DNA of 64,000 nt from CAYRNY01 sp964425755. GTDB taxonomy: Bacteria; Chloroflexota; Anaerolineae; Aggregatilineales; Aggregatilineaceae. A program made the position numbers and the translations under genes. This document shows, one piece after another, positions 8,655-16,918 of this stretch. The notes beneath the pieces were generated by a model. It was not told the origin of the DNA. It saw only the letters and a list, made by a program, of their open reading frames with translations, and made no database searches. The stretch lies in the NCBI GenBank assembly GCA_964425755.1, contig CAYRNY010000008.1:62001-126000 (forward strand), in the 5' to 3' direction. The number at the start of each line of letters is the position of its first letter. The stretch's first letter is position 1.

Positions 8655-9233
8655 ATGGACGACGTCCACCTTGTACGCCGCGCACAAGACGGCGATGAAC
8701 GTGCCTCCCGGCAACTGTTCGAGATGTATCAATTGCGGACCTACAGGTTGGCGCTTGGCCTGTTGGGCGACGAATCAGACGCGGAAGAAGTCGCTCAGGA
8801 CGCGCTGACCTATGCGCTGCTCAACGTCACACGTTATAAACCGCATTTGAGCAGTTTTAGCACCTGGCTGCATACCATCACGGTCAGCCGGGCCCGCGAC
8901 AAACGCCGGCGCAAGATTCTTCCCAGTATCCCGATGGCGCAGTGGATCGGTATGGGCAACCAGATTCAGGATCATACGCCCGGCCCTGAGGCGCACGCGA
9001 TGCGTCATGAGACCGAAGGCGGGCTGATTGAGGTTCTGAATCAACTCAGTCCCAAGCTCCGCGAGGCAGTCGTGTTGCGATTTTACGGCGATTGTACGTA
9101 TAAGGAGATGGGAGAGATCATGGGTTGCTCTCTCAATACGGCGCGGTCCCGGCTGCGTCTGGCAATTGAGAAATTACGGACCCAGTTGGGGGAAGAAGAC
9201 TATCGATGGTTGGCAACGGAGACCGTCCGCTAG
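8655..9233 (+). CDS. ECF-family RNA polymerase sigma factor
   Basis: 192 residues with region 2 (DERASRQLFEMYQLRTYRLALGLLGDESDAEEVAQDALTYAL) and region 4 (LIEVLNQLSPKLREAVVLRFYGDCTYKEMGEIMGCSLNTARSRL), the two conserved parts of extracytoplasmic-function sigma factors. ATG 8655 follows a GGGTAGGA ribosome site; an in-frame extension to 8532 is rejected. The next gene overlaps its end by 28 bases and encodes a membrane anti-sigma factor, the standard pairing. A CGTA-type motif upstream suggests autoregulation. Confidence 0.93.
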   Translation: MDDVHLVRRAQDGDERASRQLFEMYQLRTYRLALGLLGDESDAEEVAQDALTYALLNVTRYKPHLSSFSTWLHTITVSRARDKRRRKILPSIPMAQWIGMGNQIQDHTPGPEAHAMRHETEGGLIEVLNQLSPKLREAVVLRFYGDCTYKEMGEIMGCSLNTARSRLRLAIEKLRTQLGEEDYRWLATETVR

Positions 9234-10759
9234 ACCAGGCGCACATTGATGATATCACGCTTGAGGAATATGTTCTGGGGCAGTTGTTGCCGGATCAAGA
9301 AGCGGCGATCCGGCAGCACCTGACAGAGTGCGCACGCTGCCGTAACAAGGTTTCGGCGTATCGCACGCTGTGCAGCGACCTGTCGTCGAAACTACGCCAC
9401 GAGCTAGATGAAGCCGTCCCCAGCCCCCAGATGTCCTTCGATCGTGTTGCGTCTGAATGGCAGAAACCACGCCGTCGATTCAATCTCCGCTATCGGCTCC
9501 AGCAGGTTGTCCCCAGTGCATCGCTTGTGCTGGTTATGGCGTTGCTGGTTTTGGGGCTTGTGCTGATCTTTCCCGGTGATGATACGGCAGCGTTACGGCG
9601 TCTCGATCTCGCGGACGCGTATAGCGGCCCCCCGACAGTGGTCGCGGCCTCGACCGACGCGGGGTTGATCGTCGTGCAGCTCGATAAAGACGGCGCCAAC
9701 GTCGTTAAGCGTTTGGGCTATGTGCGCGATCCGCAGCAGTTGCGTCTTGCACCCAGCGGCCAGTGGGTCGCGTTCGAAGAGGGGCGCACGCTGCATGTGT
9801 TGGAGTGTGTCGCGGATGGCGTGCATGTGCGGTTGGACGTCAGCAGTGGCGCGGATTGGTCCTGGTCACCAGACAGCCGGATGCTTGCCTACACCGATGG
9901 TGCGGGGCGGTTGATGGTGTTTGAGGTCGCGACGCAGTCAAACCGCGTCATCGCACCGGCACGCGATTCGGCGTGGGGCAAACCGGTTTGGTCAACTGAC
10001 GGGCAGCAGATCGCGTATGCGGTCGTGAATCCGTTGCCGGTCAGCGGTGGGGCGATCCAGCAGCAGAGCATCTGGCGCGCGAACCCGGTGACGGGTTACC
10101 GGGTCGAAGTGGCACGCAATCCGCGCCCGGATCAGACGTTGCTAACCCCGGCAGCCTGGGCGAATGGTACGGCGAACCTGCTCGCGTGGGACAATAACGC
10201 GGCTGCGCTGGGCGGCACATCCGCGCTGTACTGGGTCGACGTGGCCGCGCATCATGTCGCACAGCTTGAAGGGCAGTCATTGGCGTACGGTACACAGCTT
10301 GCCTGGCCGGTCAGCGCACAGCAGGTTACGTTGATGACACGCGACAACCAGCTTCTCGCGTTGGACCTCAACGGTCAGCATTCCGAATTGCTCACCGACC
10401 AAATTCCCTGGCCGCAGACGCTTGATTGGGCGCCGAACGGCGCGTGGATGGCTTATACAGTTGCCGGTGCCGCTGGGGGCAGCGGCCTGTATGTGTTTGC
10501 GCTGGATGAACAGGCGCTCGAACAGGTGTCACTTCCCGCAGGCGCGACGGAAAAGACTGTGTTTTGGGCCGGGCCGGAGCATCTGTTTGTGATGCGGCAA
10601 CCGGAAGGTGCCAGGTATAGCGAATTGTGGCTGGTCCCGCTGACGACAGGTGAAGCCGCACAGCGTGTAATGTCGCGTATTCACCTGCCTGAAACGAACA
10701 TGCACAATGGTTGGCGCTGGGGAGATGTGATCGCTACGCAGATGATCGCGGCGTATTGA
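9206..10759 (+). CDS. Zinc-finger anti-sigma factor with extracellular beta-propeller-like domain
   Basis: 517 residues. The N-terminus (about 20-55) has an anti-sigma zinc motif HLTECARC (HxxxCxxC). A single membrane helix at about 107-127 (SLVLVMALLVLGLVLIF) follows. The remaining ~390 residues outside the membrane contain repeated blades of TolB/WD-like type (SPDSRMLAYTDG, WSTDGQQIAYAV, WAPNGAWMAYTV). Likely function: hold the ECF sigma factor at the membrane and release it when the propeller senses an envelope or ligand signal. The start overlaps the sigma gene, implying translational coupling. The ligand is unknown. Confidence 0.85.
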   Translation: MVGNGDRPLDQAHIDDITLEEYVLGQLLPDQEAAIRQHLTECARCRNKVSAYRTLCSDLSSKLRHELDEAVPSPQMSFDRVASEWQKPRRRFNLRYRLQQVVPSASLVLVMALLVLGLVLIFPGDDTAALRRLDLADAYSGPPTVVAASTDAGLIVVQLDKDGANVVKRLGYVRDPQQLRLAPSGQWVAFEEGRTLHVLECVADGVHVRLDVSSGADWSWSPDSRMLAYTDGAGRLMVFEVATQSNRVIAPARDSAWGKPVWSTDGQQIAYAVVNPLPVSGGAIQQQSIWRANPVTGYRVEVARNPRPDQTLLTPAAWANGTANLLAWDNNAAALGGTSALYWVDVAAHHVAQLEGQSLAYGTQLAWPVSAQQVTLMTRDNQLLALDLNGQHSELLTDQIPWPQTLDWAPNGAWMAYTVAGAAGGSGLYVFALDEQALEQVSLPAGATEKTVFWAGPEHLFVMRQPEGARYSELWLVPLTTGEAAQRVMSRIHLPETNMHNGWRWGDVIATQMIAAY

Positions 10760-10794
10760 CACGCACGTCGAATTTTGGCGACGATATTTGCGAT

Positions 10795-10825
10795 GCAGTG
10801 ACACCAACCGGCGTCACTGCTTTTT
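10795..10825 (+). terminator. Intrinsic terminator after the sigma/anti-sigma operon
   Basis: Perfect 8-bp stem GCAGTGAC/GTCACTGC with a 10-base loop, followed by TTTTT. There is no T-run on the opposite side, so it acts for plus-strand transcripts only, just before the convergent ComEA-like gene. Confidence 0.85.
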
Positions 10826-10829
10826 GATC

Positions 10830-11705
10830 TCAGTCGATGACGATTAACTCGCGCAGCGTGTTCAGTGTCGCGGGACCGATACCGGGAACGTCATCCAGTT
10901 CTTCCATACTTTGGAACGGCCCGTTCTCTGTACGGTAGTCGATGATTGCCTGTGCCAGCTTCGGCCCGATTCCCGGTAAGGTTTCCAATTCTTCGCGTGT
11001 GGCGGTGTTGACGTGTATTAGCCGGGGATGGTTTGGGGTCGGGGTGCGAATTGTATCTCCCGTCCGCGGCGGCACGTAAATGTAATCGCCGTCATCCAAT
11101 AACTGACTCAGGTTGATCTGCGCGAGATCGGCGTTGTCCGTCGCGCCACCGGCGGCACTGATAGCATCTTCCACGCGGCTGCCGGCGGGAAGCGTGAGCA
11201 ACGTTTCCCCTGTAACGATTTCGCCTACCACGTAAACCGTGTAGTTCCCGGGCGTCGCCGTGACGATCTGCACGCGCGGCGCAGTTGTCGTTTCTCCGGA
11301 CGTGGCGTGTGTGGGAACGTGTACGTGATCACCGTCCTCAAGTATCTGCGCCAGGTTGACGCGTTCCAGGTTGGCATTTTCGAGGGGGCCGCCCGCGGCC
11401 ATCAGCGCGTCGAGCACCCGGCTGCCGTATCCCAGCGTGACGACCGCTTCCGGCGTGGCAACCGCGCCCGTGACGTATACCACGTACGGCCCCGGCGTTG
11501 CCGTCGCGGTAGGGGTTGGCGTGACAGAGGGAACCGGTGTTGGCTCCGGCGGTAGCACACTGATCGTAGCCGGTTCTGGACGCTGCCACATCAACACTGC
11601 GATGCCCGCAATCAGCGCCAGCGCGATCATGATGAAAATGGGGTATTTGAAACGTTCGAGCAGCGGAAGCGTTTCACCGGGTGCGCTCGGGGCGGGGTTA
11701 TCCAC
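10830..11705 (-). CDS. ComEA-like membrane protein with two SLBB domains and helix-hairpin-helix tail
   Basis: 291 residues: a short cytoplasmic N-terminus, one membrane helix (about 19-40), a Pro/Thr-rich linker, two similar SLBB-type domains (about 72-134 and 152-216, each with VYV.G and a DGD...VP ending) and a C-terminal helix-hairpin-helix pair (NTATREELETLPGIGPKLAQAIIDYR, then DVPGIGPATLNTL). ComEA is the DNA receptor of natural transformation; most have one SLBB-like domain. No comEC follows. A general extracytoplasmic DNA-binding role is the safe reading; a competence role is inference. Confidence 0.8.
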   Translation of the reverse strand: MDNPAPSAPGETLPLLERFKYPIFIMIALALIAGIAVLMWQRPEPATISVLPPEPTPVPSVTPTPTATATPGPYVVYVTGAVATPEAVVTLGYGSRVLDALMAAGGPLENANLERVNLAQILEDGDHVHVPTHATSGETTTAPRVQIVTATPGNYTVYVVGEIVTGETLLTLPAGSRVEDAISAAGGATDNADLAQINLSQLLDDGDYIYVPPRTGDTIRTPTPNHPRLIHVNTATREELETLPGIGPKLAQAIIDYRTENGPFQSMEELDDVPGIGPATLNTLRELIVID

Positions 11706-11735
11706 CGGCCTGACTCCTTGATAAATACAGCATGC

Positions 11736-12803
11736 TTACATTTGGTTTTCTTTCCAGCGCGGCAGGGTGATGGCGACCTGCATATTGTGCGCGTCATCGC
11801 CGGTTACAGGCGTTGCCTGGACCTGACCGTTTACCGGGCGAACATGCGCTTGCGCGGCTGTGACCAGACGTTGTACGGCGTTGGAAGCCCTGAAACGTTC
11901 GGGTGTGCCCAGGTCAAGCGGGCGCACGGGTTCCATGCTGGATAACGATGGTGTGCGGGCACTGTACATGATCGCGATTTGGACGGTATCAGCGCTGTCA
12001 CTATGGCACGTGATCCGGATCGCAGATTGCGCTTCAATGCCTTCAAACAACTGCTGGAGTATCTCGCGCACAACGTCACGTACTGTGTAGTGGCAATACA
12101 CGCGGACACCGTCCGGCAGATCGCTTACCAGGTTGAGTTGCTGCGTGCCGATCCGCTGGATGGTGGTAAATTCCTGCTTGCCAAACGCGAACAGGGTGTT
12201 CACTGCGTGGGGGAGTGGAGCCTGCACGGCGGGCGTGACGAGCGCCGTGCGCAAGTCACTAAGCAGTTGATCGAGCGCTTCGGATAACGTCACGATCATG
12301 TTGATCGCCTTAACCTGCGAGTCGGTTAGCGGCCCGTGTGCGCCGCGAGACACGCTCTGGCTGAGCTGGATCAAACGCTGCGTCGCGTCCGGGGTCTGCG
12401 CGCCGATCAGCGTATCCAGGTCGCATTGCAGCGCGGGCTGGATATGCGCCGCGTAGTGGATGATTGGATGGTTCGTCACCCGGCGCAGGCGCGCGATCGT
12501 GCCAGGGGCGAACGGGACCGCCGCAGGCCAGAAGTCCGGCGCGACGCGCCCTTCGGCAACTGCAGCCCACAGAGACAACAGCCCTTCTTGAGCATCAGCA
12601 GCGGCAAAATGCGTGACGAACTCGCGCCAGGATAGGCCGGGCAGACGATCTGTGTCCGACGGTGGGCTGATGTTGAACGACCCGATGACGCGCCGGATTG
12701 TGGCGGTTTCGTCCAGCCCGATGAAGCGCTCACCGAAAGGCGCGATCCAGTGGCCGGTCTCAGCGGGATGTTGTGTGAGATTGGTGGTGTGTTCTGCTGG
12801 CAC
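11736..12803 (-). CDS. Uncharacterised partner of the adjacent histidine kinase, with kinase-like C-terminus
   Basis: 355 residues, not recognised as a whole. The N-terminal third resembles a PAS-like sensor region (FIGLDETATIRRVIGSF). The middle is helical. The C-terminal ~110 residues (VRDVVREILQQLFEGIEAQSAIRITCHSD, then LDLGTPERFRASNAVQRLVTAAQAHV) look like a degenerate HATPase fold without clear N, G1 or G2 boxes. It starts 4 bases after the stop of the histidine-kinase-like gene, so the two are almost certainly co-transcribed and may act as a pair. No receiver-domain protein is nearby. Confidence 0.55.
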   Translation of the reverse strand: MPAEHTTNLTQHPAETGHWIAPFGERFIGLDETATIRRVIGSFNISPPSDTDRLPGLSWREFVTHFAAADAQEGLLSLWAAVAEGRVAPDFWPAAVPFAPGTIARLRRVTNHPIIHYAAHIQPALQCDLDTLIGAQTPDATQRLIQLSQSVSRGAHGPLTDSQVKAINMIVTLSEALDQLLSDLRTALVTPAVQAPLPHAVNTLFAFGKQEFTTIQRIGTQQLNLVSDLPDGVRVYCHYTVRDVVREILQQLFEGIEAQSAIRITCHSDSADTVQIAIMYSARTPSLSSMEPVRPLDLGTPERFRASNAVQRLVTAAQAHVRPVNGQVQATPVTGDDAHNMQVAITLPRWKENQM

Positions 12804-12807
12804 GGGT

Positions 12808-13947
12808 CTAATCCTGTTCGGGAATGTCTTCGTCCCACAGCGGCAGTTTGAAGCTGAATGTCGTGCCGGCGTTCTCTTCGCTGGTGAACCAGACGCCGCC
12901 CCCCATCGCTTCGAGTTCCATCTTGACCAGGTACAGGCTCAGGCCGTACCCAAATTCCGCGATGATCTGTGGCTGGTGCGCGCGCTGGAAGGGGCTAAAC
13001 ACGCGACCGGCTTCCTTTTCACGAATGCCGTATCCCATATCGATGATGTCGATGCGCACAGAGCGCGATCGGGGGGAAGGGATCGCGCGGATCGTGATGC
13101 TGGTGTCCGGAGGGCTGTACATGATGCTGTTGCGCAGGATGTCGCGGAACGCGTTAGTTACGTGTGGTTTGCTCGCGTGAACGACGATACCATCCGGCAC
13201 GTCGAGGCGGATCTGATCGCGGTGGTCGATGTCAGGGTCAGGGTCTTCGACCAGTGGCGCTTCGGCAGTGTCTTCGAGCAAGTCTTCCAGAAAGTTGAGC
13301 AGTTCGATCGGGCGGCGGTTGTGGCGGACGATCTGCAAAAGTTGGCCGGTGCGGATGTCCTCCAGGCGCTGCAACTGCTCGACCAGGATTTCGAGCCGGA
13401 ACATGTGCACCGCCATGATCCGCGCGAAGCCGGATACTTGCCGGGCGAGGTGATCGGCACTGGTGTCCGGTTTGCGATTGGCGATGACCTGCTTGATCAA
13501 TTCTGCGTGACCGCGCGTGCTGGTGATCGACATGCGCGCTTCGCTGCGGAAGCGACTCATGAGCTCGGTCAGGGCCGACCAATCCGGTTGTTCGATCGTG
13601 ATGACCGTGTAGGCTGCCCCTTCAGGGTCGTAGATCGCAGAAGCCCAGCAAGGGGTATAGGCCCCACCTAGAAAAGTGTGAAACCGCACCGGCTGCGCCT
13701 GCCGCAGCGCTTTAGCGCGGATTTCGTCGGCTGTCAGGCTTTCGTTGCGCACGGAGTCGAGCAGCATCGCAGCCGCGCGCCAGCCTTCCGCGCGGACGAG
13801 GACCAGGTTTGCCCCCAGCATCGACCGGGCGGTGGCATTGTCCAAGACAAGCTGATCGTCTGCATCGAAGATAAGCACCCCCTGGCCCAGGCTATCCAGG
13901 ACGGGTTGCAGCGCGAGTTGTTCGATGATTGTGGTCGGTTGAGCCAT
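12808..13947 (-). CDS. Histidine-kinase-like protein lacking the phospho-accepting histidine
   Basis: 379 residues: PAS-like N-terminus (LDSLGQGVLIFDADDQLVLDN), a dimerisation helix, and a HATPase domain with an N box (RNSIMYSP, Asn near 273), G1 (DMGYGIREKEAGRVF) and G2 (FGYGLSLYLVKMELEAMGG). In the helix the H box reads RFRSEARMSITSTRGHAELI: aligned with the usual SHELRTPLTSIRGYAELL pattern, the phosphorylated His is replaced by Ser135. ATG 13947 has GGGAGG 4-9 bases upstream. No cognate response regulator is visible. The ATPase domain looks usable, so it may act by ATP binding or with a partner. Confidence 0.8.
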   Translation of the reverse strand: MAQPTTIIEQLALQPVLDSLGQGVLIFDADDQLVLDNATARSMLGANLVLVRAEGWRAAAMLLDSVRNESLTADEIRAKALRQAQPVRFHTFLGGAYTPCWASAIYDPEGAAYTVITIEQPDWSALTELMSRFRSEARMSITSTRGHAELIKQVIANRKPDTSADHLARQVSGFARIMAVHMFRLEILVEQLQRLEDIRTGQLLQIVRHNRRPIELLNFLEDLLEDTAEAPLVEDPDPDIDHRDQIRLDVPDGIVVHASKPHVTNAFRDILRNSIMYSPPDTSITIRAIPSPRSRSVRIDIIDMGYGIREKEAGRVFSPFQRAHQPQIIAEFGYGLSLYLVKMELEAMGGGVWFTSEENAGTTFSFKLPLWDEDIPEQD

Positions 13948-14075
13948 AATGCCTCCCCCCACATATTATCGCCAGCCTGGGGAGATTGTCCAGTTCGGTC
14001 GCTTGTCCGGGTGAGACAGGACGTGCTGCAAAAAGCGGCTGCCTGCTGTGCAAACCGCCGCCTGAAACGTATGGT

Positions 14076-15605
14076 TTACGTCTGCCGCTCGCGCAGGTGA
14101 GGGTAGAGCAGCACTTCCCGGATCGTGCTTTTGTCGGTCAACAGCATGACCAACCGGTCAACGCCGATCCCGCAGCCGCCGCACGGGGGCATACCATAGC
14201 GCATCGCGCGCAAGTAATCTTCATCAACCGGCGTCGCTTCGTCATCTCCTTCGGCGTAAAGACGCCCCATTTCGATGAAGCGAGCCTCTTGATCTTGCGG
14301 ATCGTTGAGTTCGGTGAAGGCGTTGCCCATCTCCATGCCACCGATGAACAGCTCAAAGCGCTCGACATGAAAATCATCTTCGGGCACCATTTTCGCAAAC
14401 GGCGAGATATCACGCGGATAGTCCAGGATGAACGTCGGCTGGATCAAGGTCGGCTCGACGGTTGTACCCAGCAGGTGATCGACCAGCTTGCCCCAGGTGG
14501 CGTTGGGAGACGCCTCAATGCCGGCTGCTTTCATCGCCCGGTGCAACGATTCGGCGTCGCGGTGTTGCATGTAGTCGATCCCCGTGTGGGCTTTGATCGC
14601 CTCGCGCAGCGTGATGCGTTTCCAGGGTGGCGCGAGATCGATCGCGTGGCCCTGGAAGCTGATCCTTGTGCCGCCCGTGACTTGTTCGGCAACAAACGCG
14701 ATCATGCGCTCGGTCAAGTCCATTATGCCGTGATAGTCGGTATAAGCTTGGTAGAACTCCAGTTGGGTGAATTCCGGGTTGTGCTTGAAACTCACGCCTT
14801 CGTTGCGGAAGTCACGCCCGATCTCGTACACCGCGTCGTACATGCCCACCAGCAGCCGCTTGAGGTACAGCTCAAAGCTGATGCGCAGATACAGGTCCTG
14901 GTGCAGTTGGTTGTGGTGCGTGATGAAAGGCCGCGCTGCCGCGCCACCGTAGATCGGCTGCAGGATCGGCGTCTCGACTTCGAGAAAGCCCGCCTCGTCC
15001 AGAAAATGGCGCAGTGCGGCGACCGCACGCGCGCGCTTGCGGAACACGTCGCGTGTCGCCGGGTTCACTGCCAGGTCAGCGTACCGCTGGCGGTAACGTT
15101 CCTCAGTATCACTGAATTCGCCGTACCGCTCGATTGTGCCGTCATCAAGTCGGCGTTCTTTGATTACGGGTAACGGGCTGAGCGCTTTCGCCAGCAGCTT
15201 GAGTTCATCAACCAGCACGCTGATCTCGCCTGCGCGTGTGCGCATCATGGTTCCGCTGGCCTGAACAAAGTCGCCCAGGTCCAGGCCGTTTTTGACCAGT
15301 GTGTTGTAGACCGCATCGCCGACGTTGTTGATCCGCACAAAGAGTTGCACGCGGCCTGCGCCGTCCTCAATGTGGGCGAAATAGACCTTACCTTTGAGAT
15401 TCTGGCGCACGATCCGCCCGCAGACCGTCACGTTGATGGCAGGGGTGTCCTGACCGTCTTCTTCTACCGCTTCGAACGCCTGGATTGCCTCGGTGGTGGT
15501 GTGTGTGCGCTCAACCCGGTTGGGGTAGGCGTTCACACCTTGCGAAATCAGATCGTTGAGCTTACGAAACCGGTCTTGTTCCGGGGGATTGGTTGGCTGC
15601 CACAT
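14076..15605 (-). CDS. lysS: Lysyl-tRNA synthetase, class II
   Basis: Charges tRNA-Lys. 509 residues: an N-terminal anticodon-binding OB fold (VCGRIVRQNLKGKVYFAHIEDGAGRVQLFV), class II motif 2 (FRNEGVSFKHNPEFTQLEFYQAY) and motif 3 (GGCGIGVDRLVMLLTD). ATG 15605 with GGAG 12 bases upstream gives the family N-terminus (MWQPTNPPEQDRFRKL); the in-frame extension to 15656 is rejected. Lies downstream of greA but separated from it by an intrinsic terminator, so it probably has its own promoter in 15606-15710. Confidence 0.97.
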   Translation of the reverse strand: MWQPTNPPEQDRFRKLNDLISQGVNAYPNRVERTHTTTEAIQAFEAVEEDGQDTPAINVTVCGRIVRQNLKGKVYFAHIEDGAGRVQLFVRINNVGDAVYNTLVKNGLDLGDFVQASGTMMRTRAGEISVLVDELKLLAKALSPLPVIKERRLDDGTIERYGEFSDTEERYRQRYADLAVNPATRDVFRKRARAVAALRHFLDEAGFLEVETPILQPIYGGAAARPFITHHNQLHQDLYLRISFELYLKRLLVGMYDAVYEIGRDFRNEGVSFKHNPEFTQLEFYQAYTDYHGIMDLTERMIAFVAEQVTGGTRISFQGHAIDLAPPWKRITLREAIKAHTGIDYMQHRDAESLHRAMKAAGIEASPNATWGKLVDHLLGTTVEPTLIQPTFILDYPRDISPFAKMVPEDDFHVERFELFIGGMEMGNAFTELNDPQDQEARFIEMGRLYAEGDDEATPVDEDYLRAMRYGMPPCGGCGIGVDRLVMLLTDKSTIREVLLYPHLRERQT

Positions 15606-15710
15606 GTAGGCGCTCGTCTCCTTGCAAATGTGGATCGTTCTAATAGACGGGTACACTGCGCTTGATTGAGAGCAAGCTTATTGAGAATGCCATATATCCC
15701 GCATCCCGGC

Positions 15711-15750
15711 AAAAACAACGCCCACGCTAGCGGGTGCTGGCATGGGCGGG
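15711..15750 (-). terminator. Intrinsic terminator downstream of greA
   Basis: Minus-strand stem GCCCATGC/GCGTGGGC (8 bp with one T-G pair), followed by GTTGTTTTT, about 30 bases after the greA stop. It separates greA from lysS. Confidence 0.8.
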
Positions 15751-15777
15751 AAGAGCAGCCGCTAGGATGTCGCGGCG

Positions 15778-16251
15778 TTATTCGATGGCCTTAATCTCGA
15801 ATTCGATATTGCCATCAGGCGCTTCAACCGTGACATGATCACCGACCTGGCAGTTCATCAAGGCGCGGCCCAACGGGCTTTTGTGTGAGATTTTACCCGC
15901 TCGCGGATTAGCTTCAGCCGCGCCGACGAGAATGTACTCTTCGACGATGTCGGTTCCGATTTCCTGAACGGTAACTTTATTGCCCAGGCCGACGGTATCT
16001 TTCGGTCCGTTGTCTTCGATGATCTGCGCGTTACTCAGGATTGTTTCCAGGCGCATGATCTCGCCTTCGATAAAAGCCTGTTCATTCTTGGCGTCTTCGT
16101 ATTCGGCATTCTCGACCAGTTCACCGCCTTCTTCCAACGCCAAACGCAGACGCTCTGCAACTTCCTGCCGCCGGACATTGCGCAAATAGTCTAAGCGCTT
16201 TTCGTATTCTTCCAGCCCTTCGCGGGTCAGGTAGTGGACTTCGTCGTTCAT
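15778..16251 (-). CDS. greA: Transcription elongation factor GreA
   Basis: Stimulates transcript cleavage by backtracked RNA polymerase. 157 residues with the N-terminal coiled coil carrying the catalytic acidic tip (ENAEYEDAKNEQAFIEGEI; the DA pair near residue 43 is normal) and the C-terminal FKBP-like domain (VGLGNKVTVQEI, YILVGAAEANPRAGKISHKSPLGRALM). ATG 16251 has GGAGGAG 5 bases upstream; GTG 16257 is less likely. Two minus-strand terminator hairpins lie 180-280 bases upstream and could form a regulatory leader. Confidence 0.97.
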   Translation of the reverse strand: MNDEVHYLTREGLEEYEKRLDYLRNVRRQEVAERLRLALEEGGELVENAEYEDAKNEQAFIEGEIMRLETILSNAQIIEDNGPKDTVGLGNKVTVQEIGTDIVEEYILVGAAEANPRAGKISHKSPLGRALMNCQVGDHVTVEAPDGNIEFEIKAIE

Positions 16252-16435
16252 CCCCACTCCTCCAGTGTGTGAAGTGACATGGTGCTCGCGCCTCGGATTT
16301 GCATGTTACCAGCGATAACGGTAGGACACGCCTAAACGCACAGATAATGTCCTTATCCGGGCTGCGCCATGTACCTAAACCAGTTGTGTGCTTGAATTGG
16401 AAATTGTCGTAAGTTCCGCAAACATAAGACTAAGT

Positions 16436-16462
16436 TTTATAAAAACACAGCCAACGCTGTGT
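16436..16462 (-). terminator. Second minus-strand terminator upstream of greA
   Basis: Perfect 7-bp stem ACACAGC/GCTGTGT with a four-base loop, followed on the minus strand by TTTTATAA. It lies about 185 bases upstream of the greA start with no minus-strand gene to terminate. Confidence 0.65.
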
Positions 16463-16499
16463 CCCTGTCCGGCTCTATGATAGATTGTATTTCAAAAAT

Positions 16500-16532
16500 A
16501 AAAAACAATAGACCGCCTGCCAGGGCGATCCG
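16500..16532 (-). terminator. First minus-strand terminator upstream of greA
   Basis: Minus-strand stem GATCGCC/GGCGGTC (7 bp with one T-G pair, loop CTGGCA) followed by TATTGTTTTTT. Together with the hairpin at 16436-16462 it implies a minus-strand transcript starting between about 16530 and the leuS promoter. Confidence 0.65.
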
Positions 16533-16678
16533 CACCTTTTCTCGTAAGATGCCCTATCCTATCATACTTCAAGCCGCTTGTAAAGCAGTAGTGAAGAGGA
16601 AAATATGTGGTGCGCGTAGCAAGTATTTTGTGTCGGTTCAGTGCTGTGGATAAAATCTGTTAAGTGCCAAACCGAGGC

Positions 16679-16707
16679 TTGACAATCCCCCGGCGCGCGG
16701 CTAGAAT
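16679..16707 (+). promoter_or_regulatory. Sigma-70 type promoter of the leuS T-box leader
   Basis: TTGACA (16679-16684), a 17-base spacer and TAGAAT (16702-16707): a consensus -35, ideal spacing and a 5/6 match -10. Start of transcription expected near 16714, about 22 bases before Stem I. Confidence 0.85.
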
Positions 16708-16918
16708 GTGGCTGTGTTAACAAATGACATGTGCCAAAGGCGATGAACGGAAGTAGTAAGCCATCACCTCAGTGAGCCGGGATCGGTGCAAACCCGGCAG
16801 GTGCCCCGGTGAGCACGCCACAGGCTGAACTCGTCCTGGAGCCGCGCGGTTGAACGTCAGTAAGTCGCGCCGGAAACGCCCGTTACGCGTATTGAGTGGA
16901 TGGCACACCACGTTTGAA

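Larger units (their letters stand above)
16252..16678. other. AT-rich intergenic region upstream of greA and leuS
   Basis: No credible gene on either strand. It contains two minus-strand terminator-like hairpins (listed separately), direct runs of A and T around 16430-16510, and a further minus-strand stem GCATCTT/AAGGTGC just upstream of the first terminator. The composition is visibly lower in GC than the flanking genes. The plus-strand promoter of the leuS leader begins at its right end. Confidence 0.6.

Noticed and set aside
13986..15173. A 395-codon plus-strand frame opposite lysS.
   Set aside because: Complement of a well-supported lysS; no motif, no ribosome site.
16831..16833. TCG (Ser) as specifier codon of the leuS leader, using the same register as in the serS T-box.
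   Set aside because: The antiterminator has UGGU, which needs an A73 tRNA, whereas tRNA-Ser carries G73 (the serS leader has UGGC). CTC one base earlier is followed by a purine and fits leuS. The register remains somewhat uncertain.
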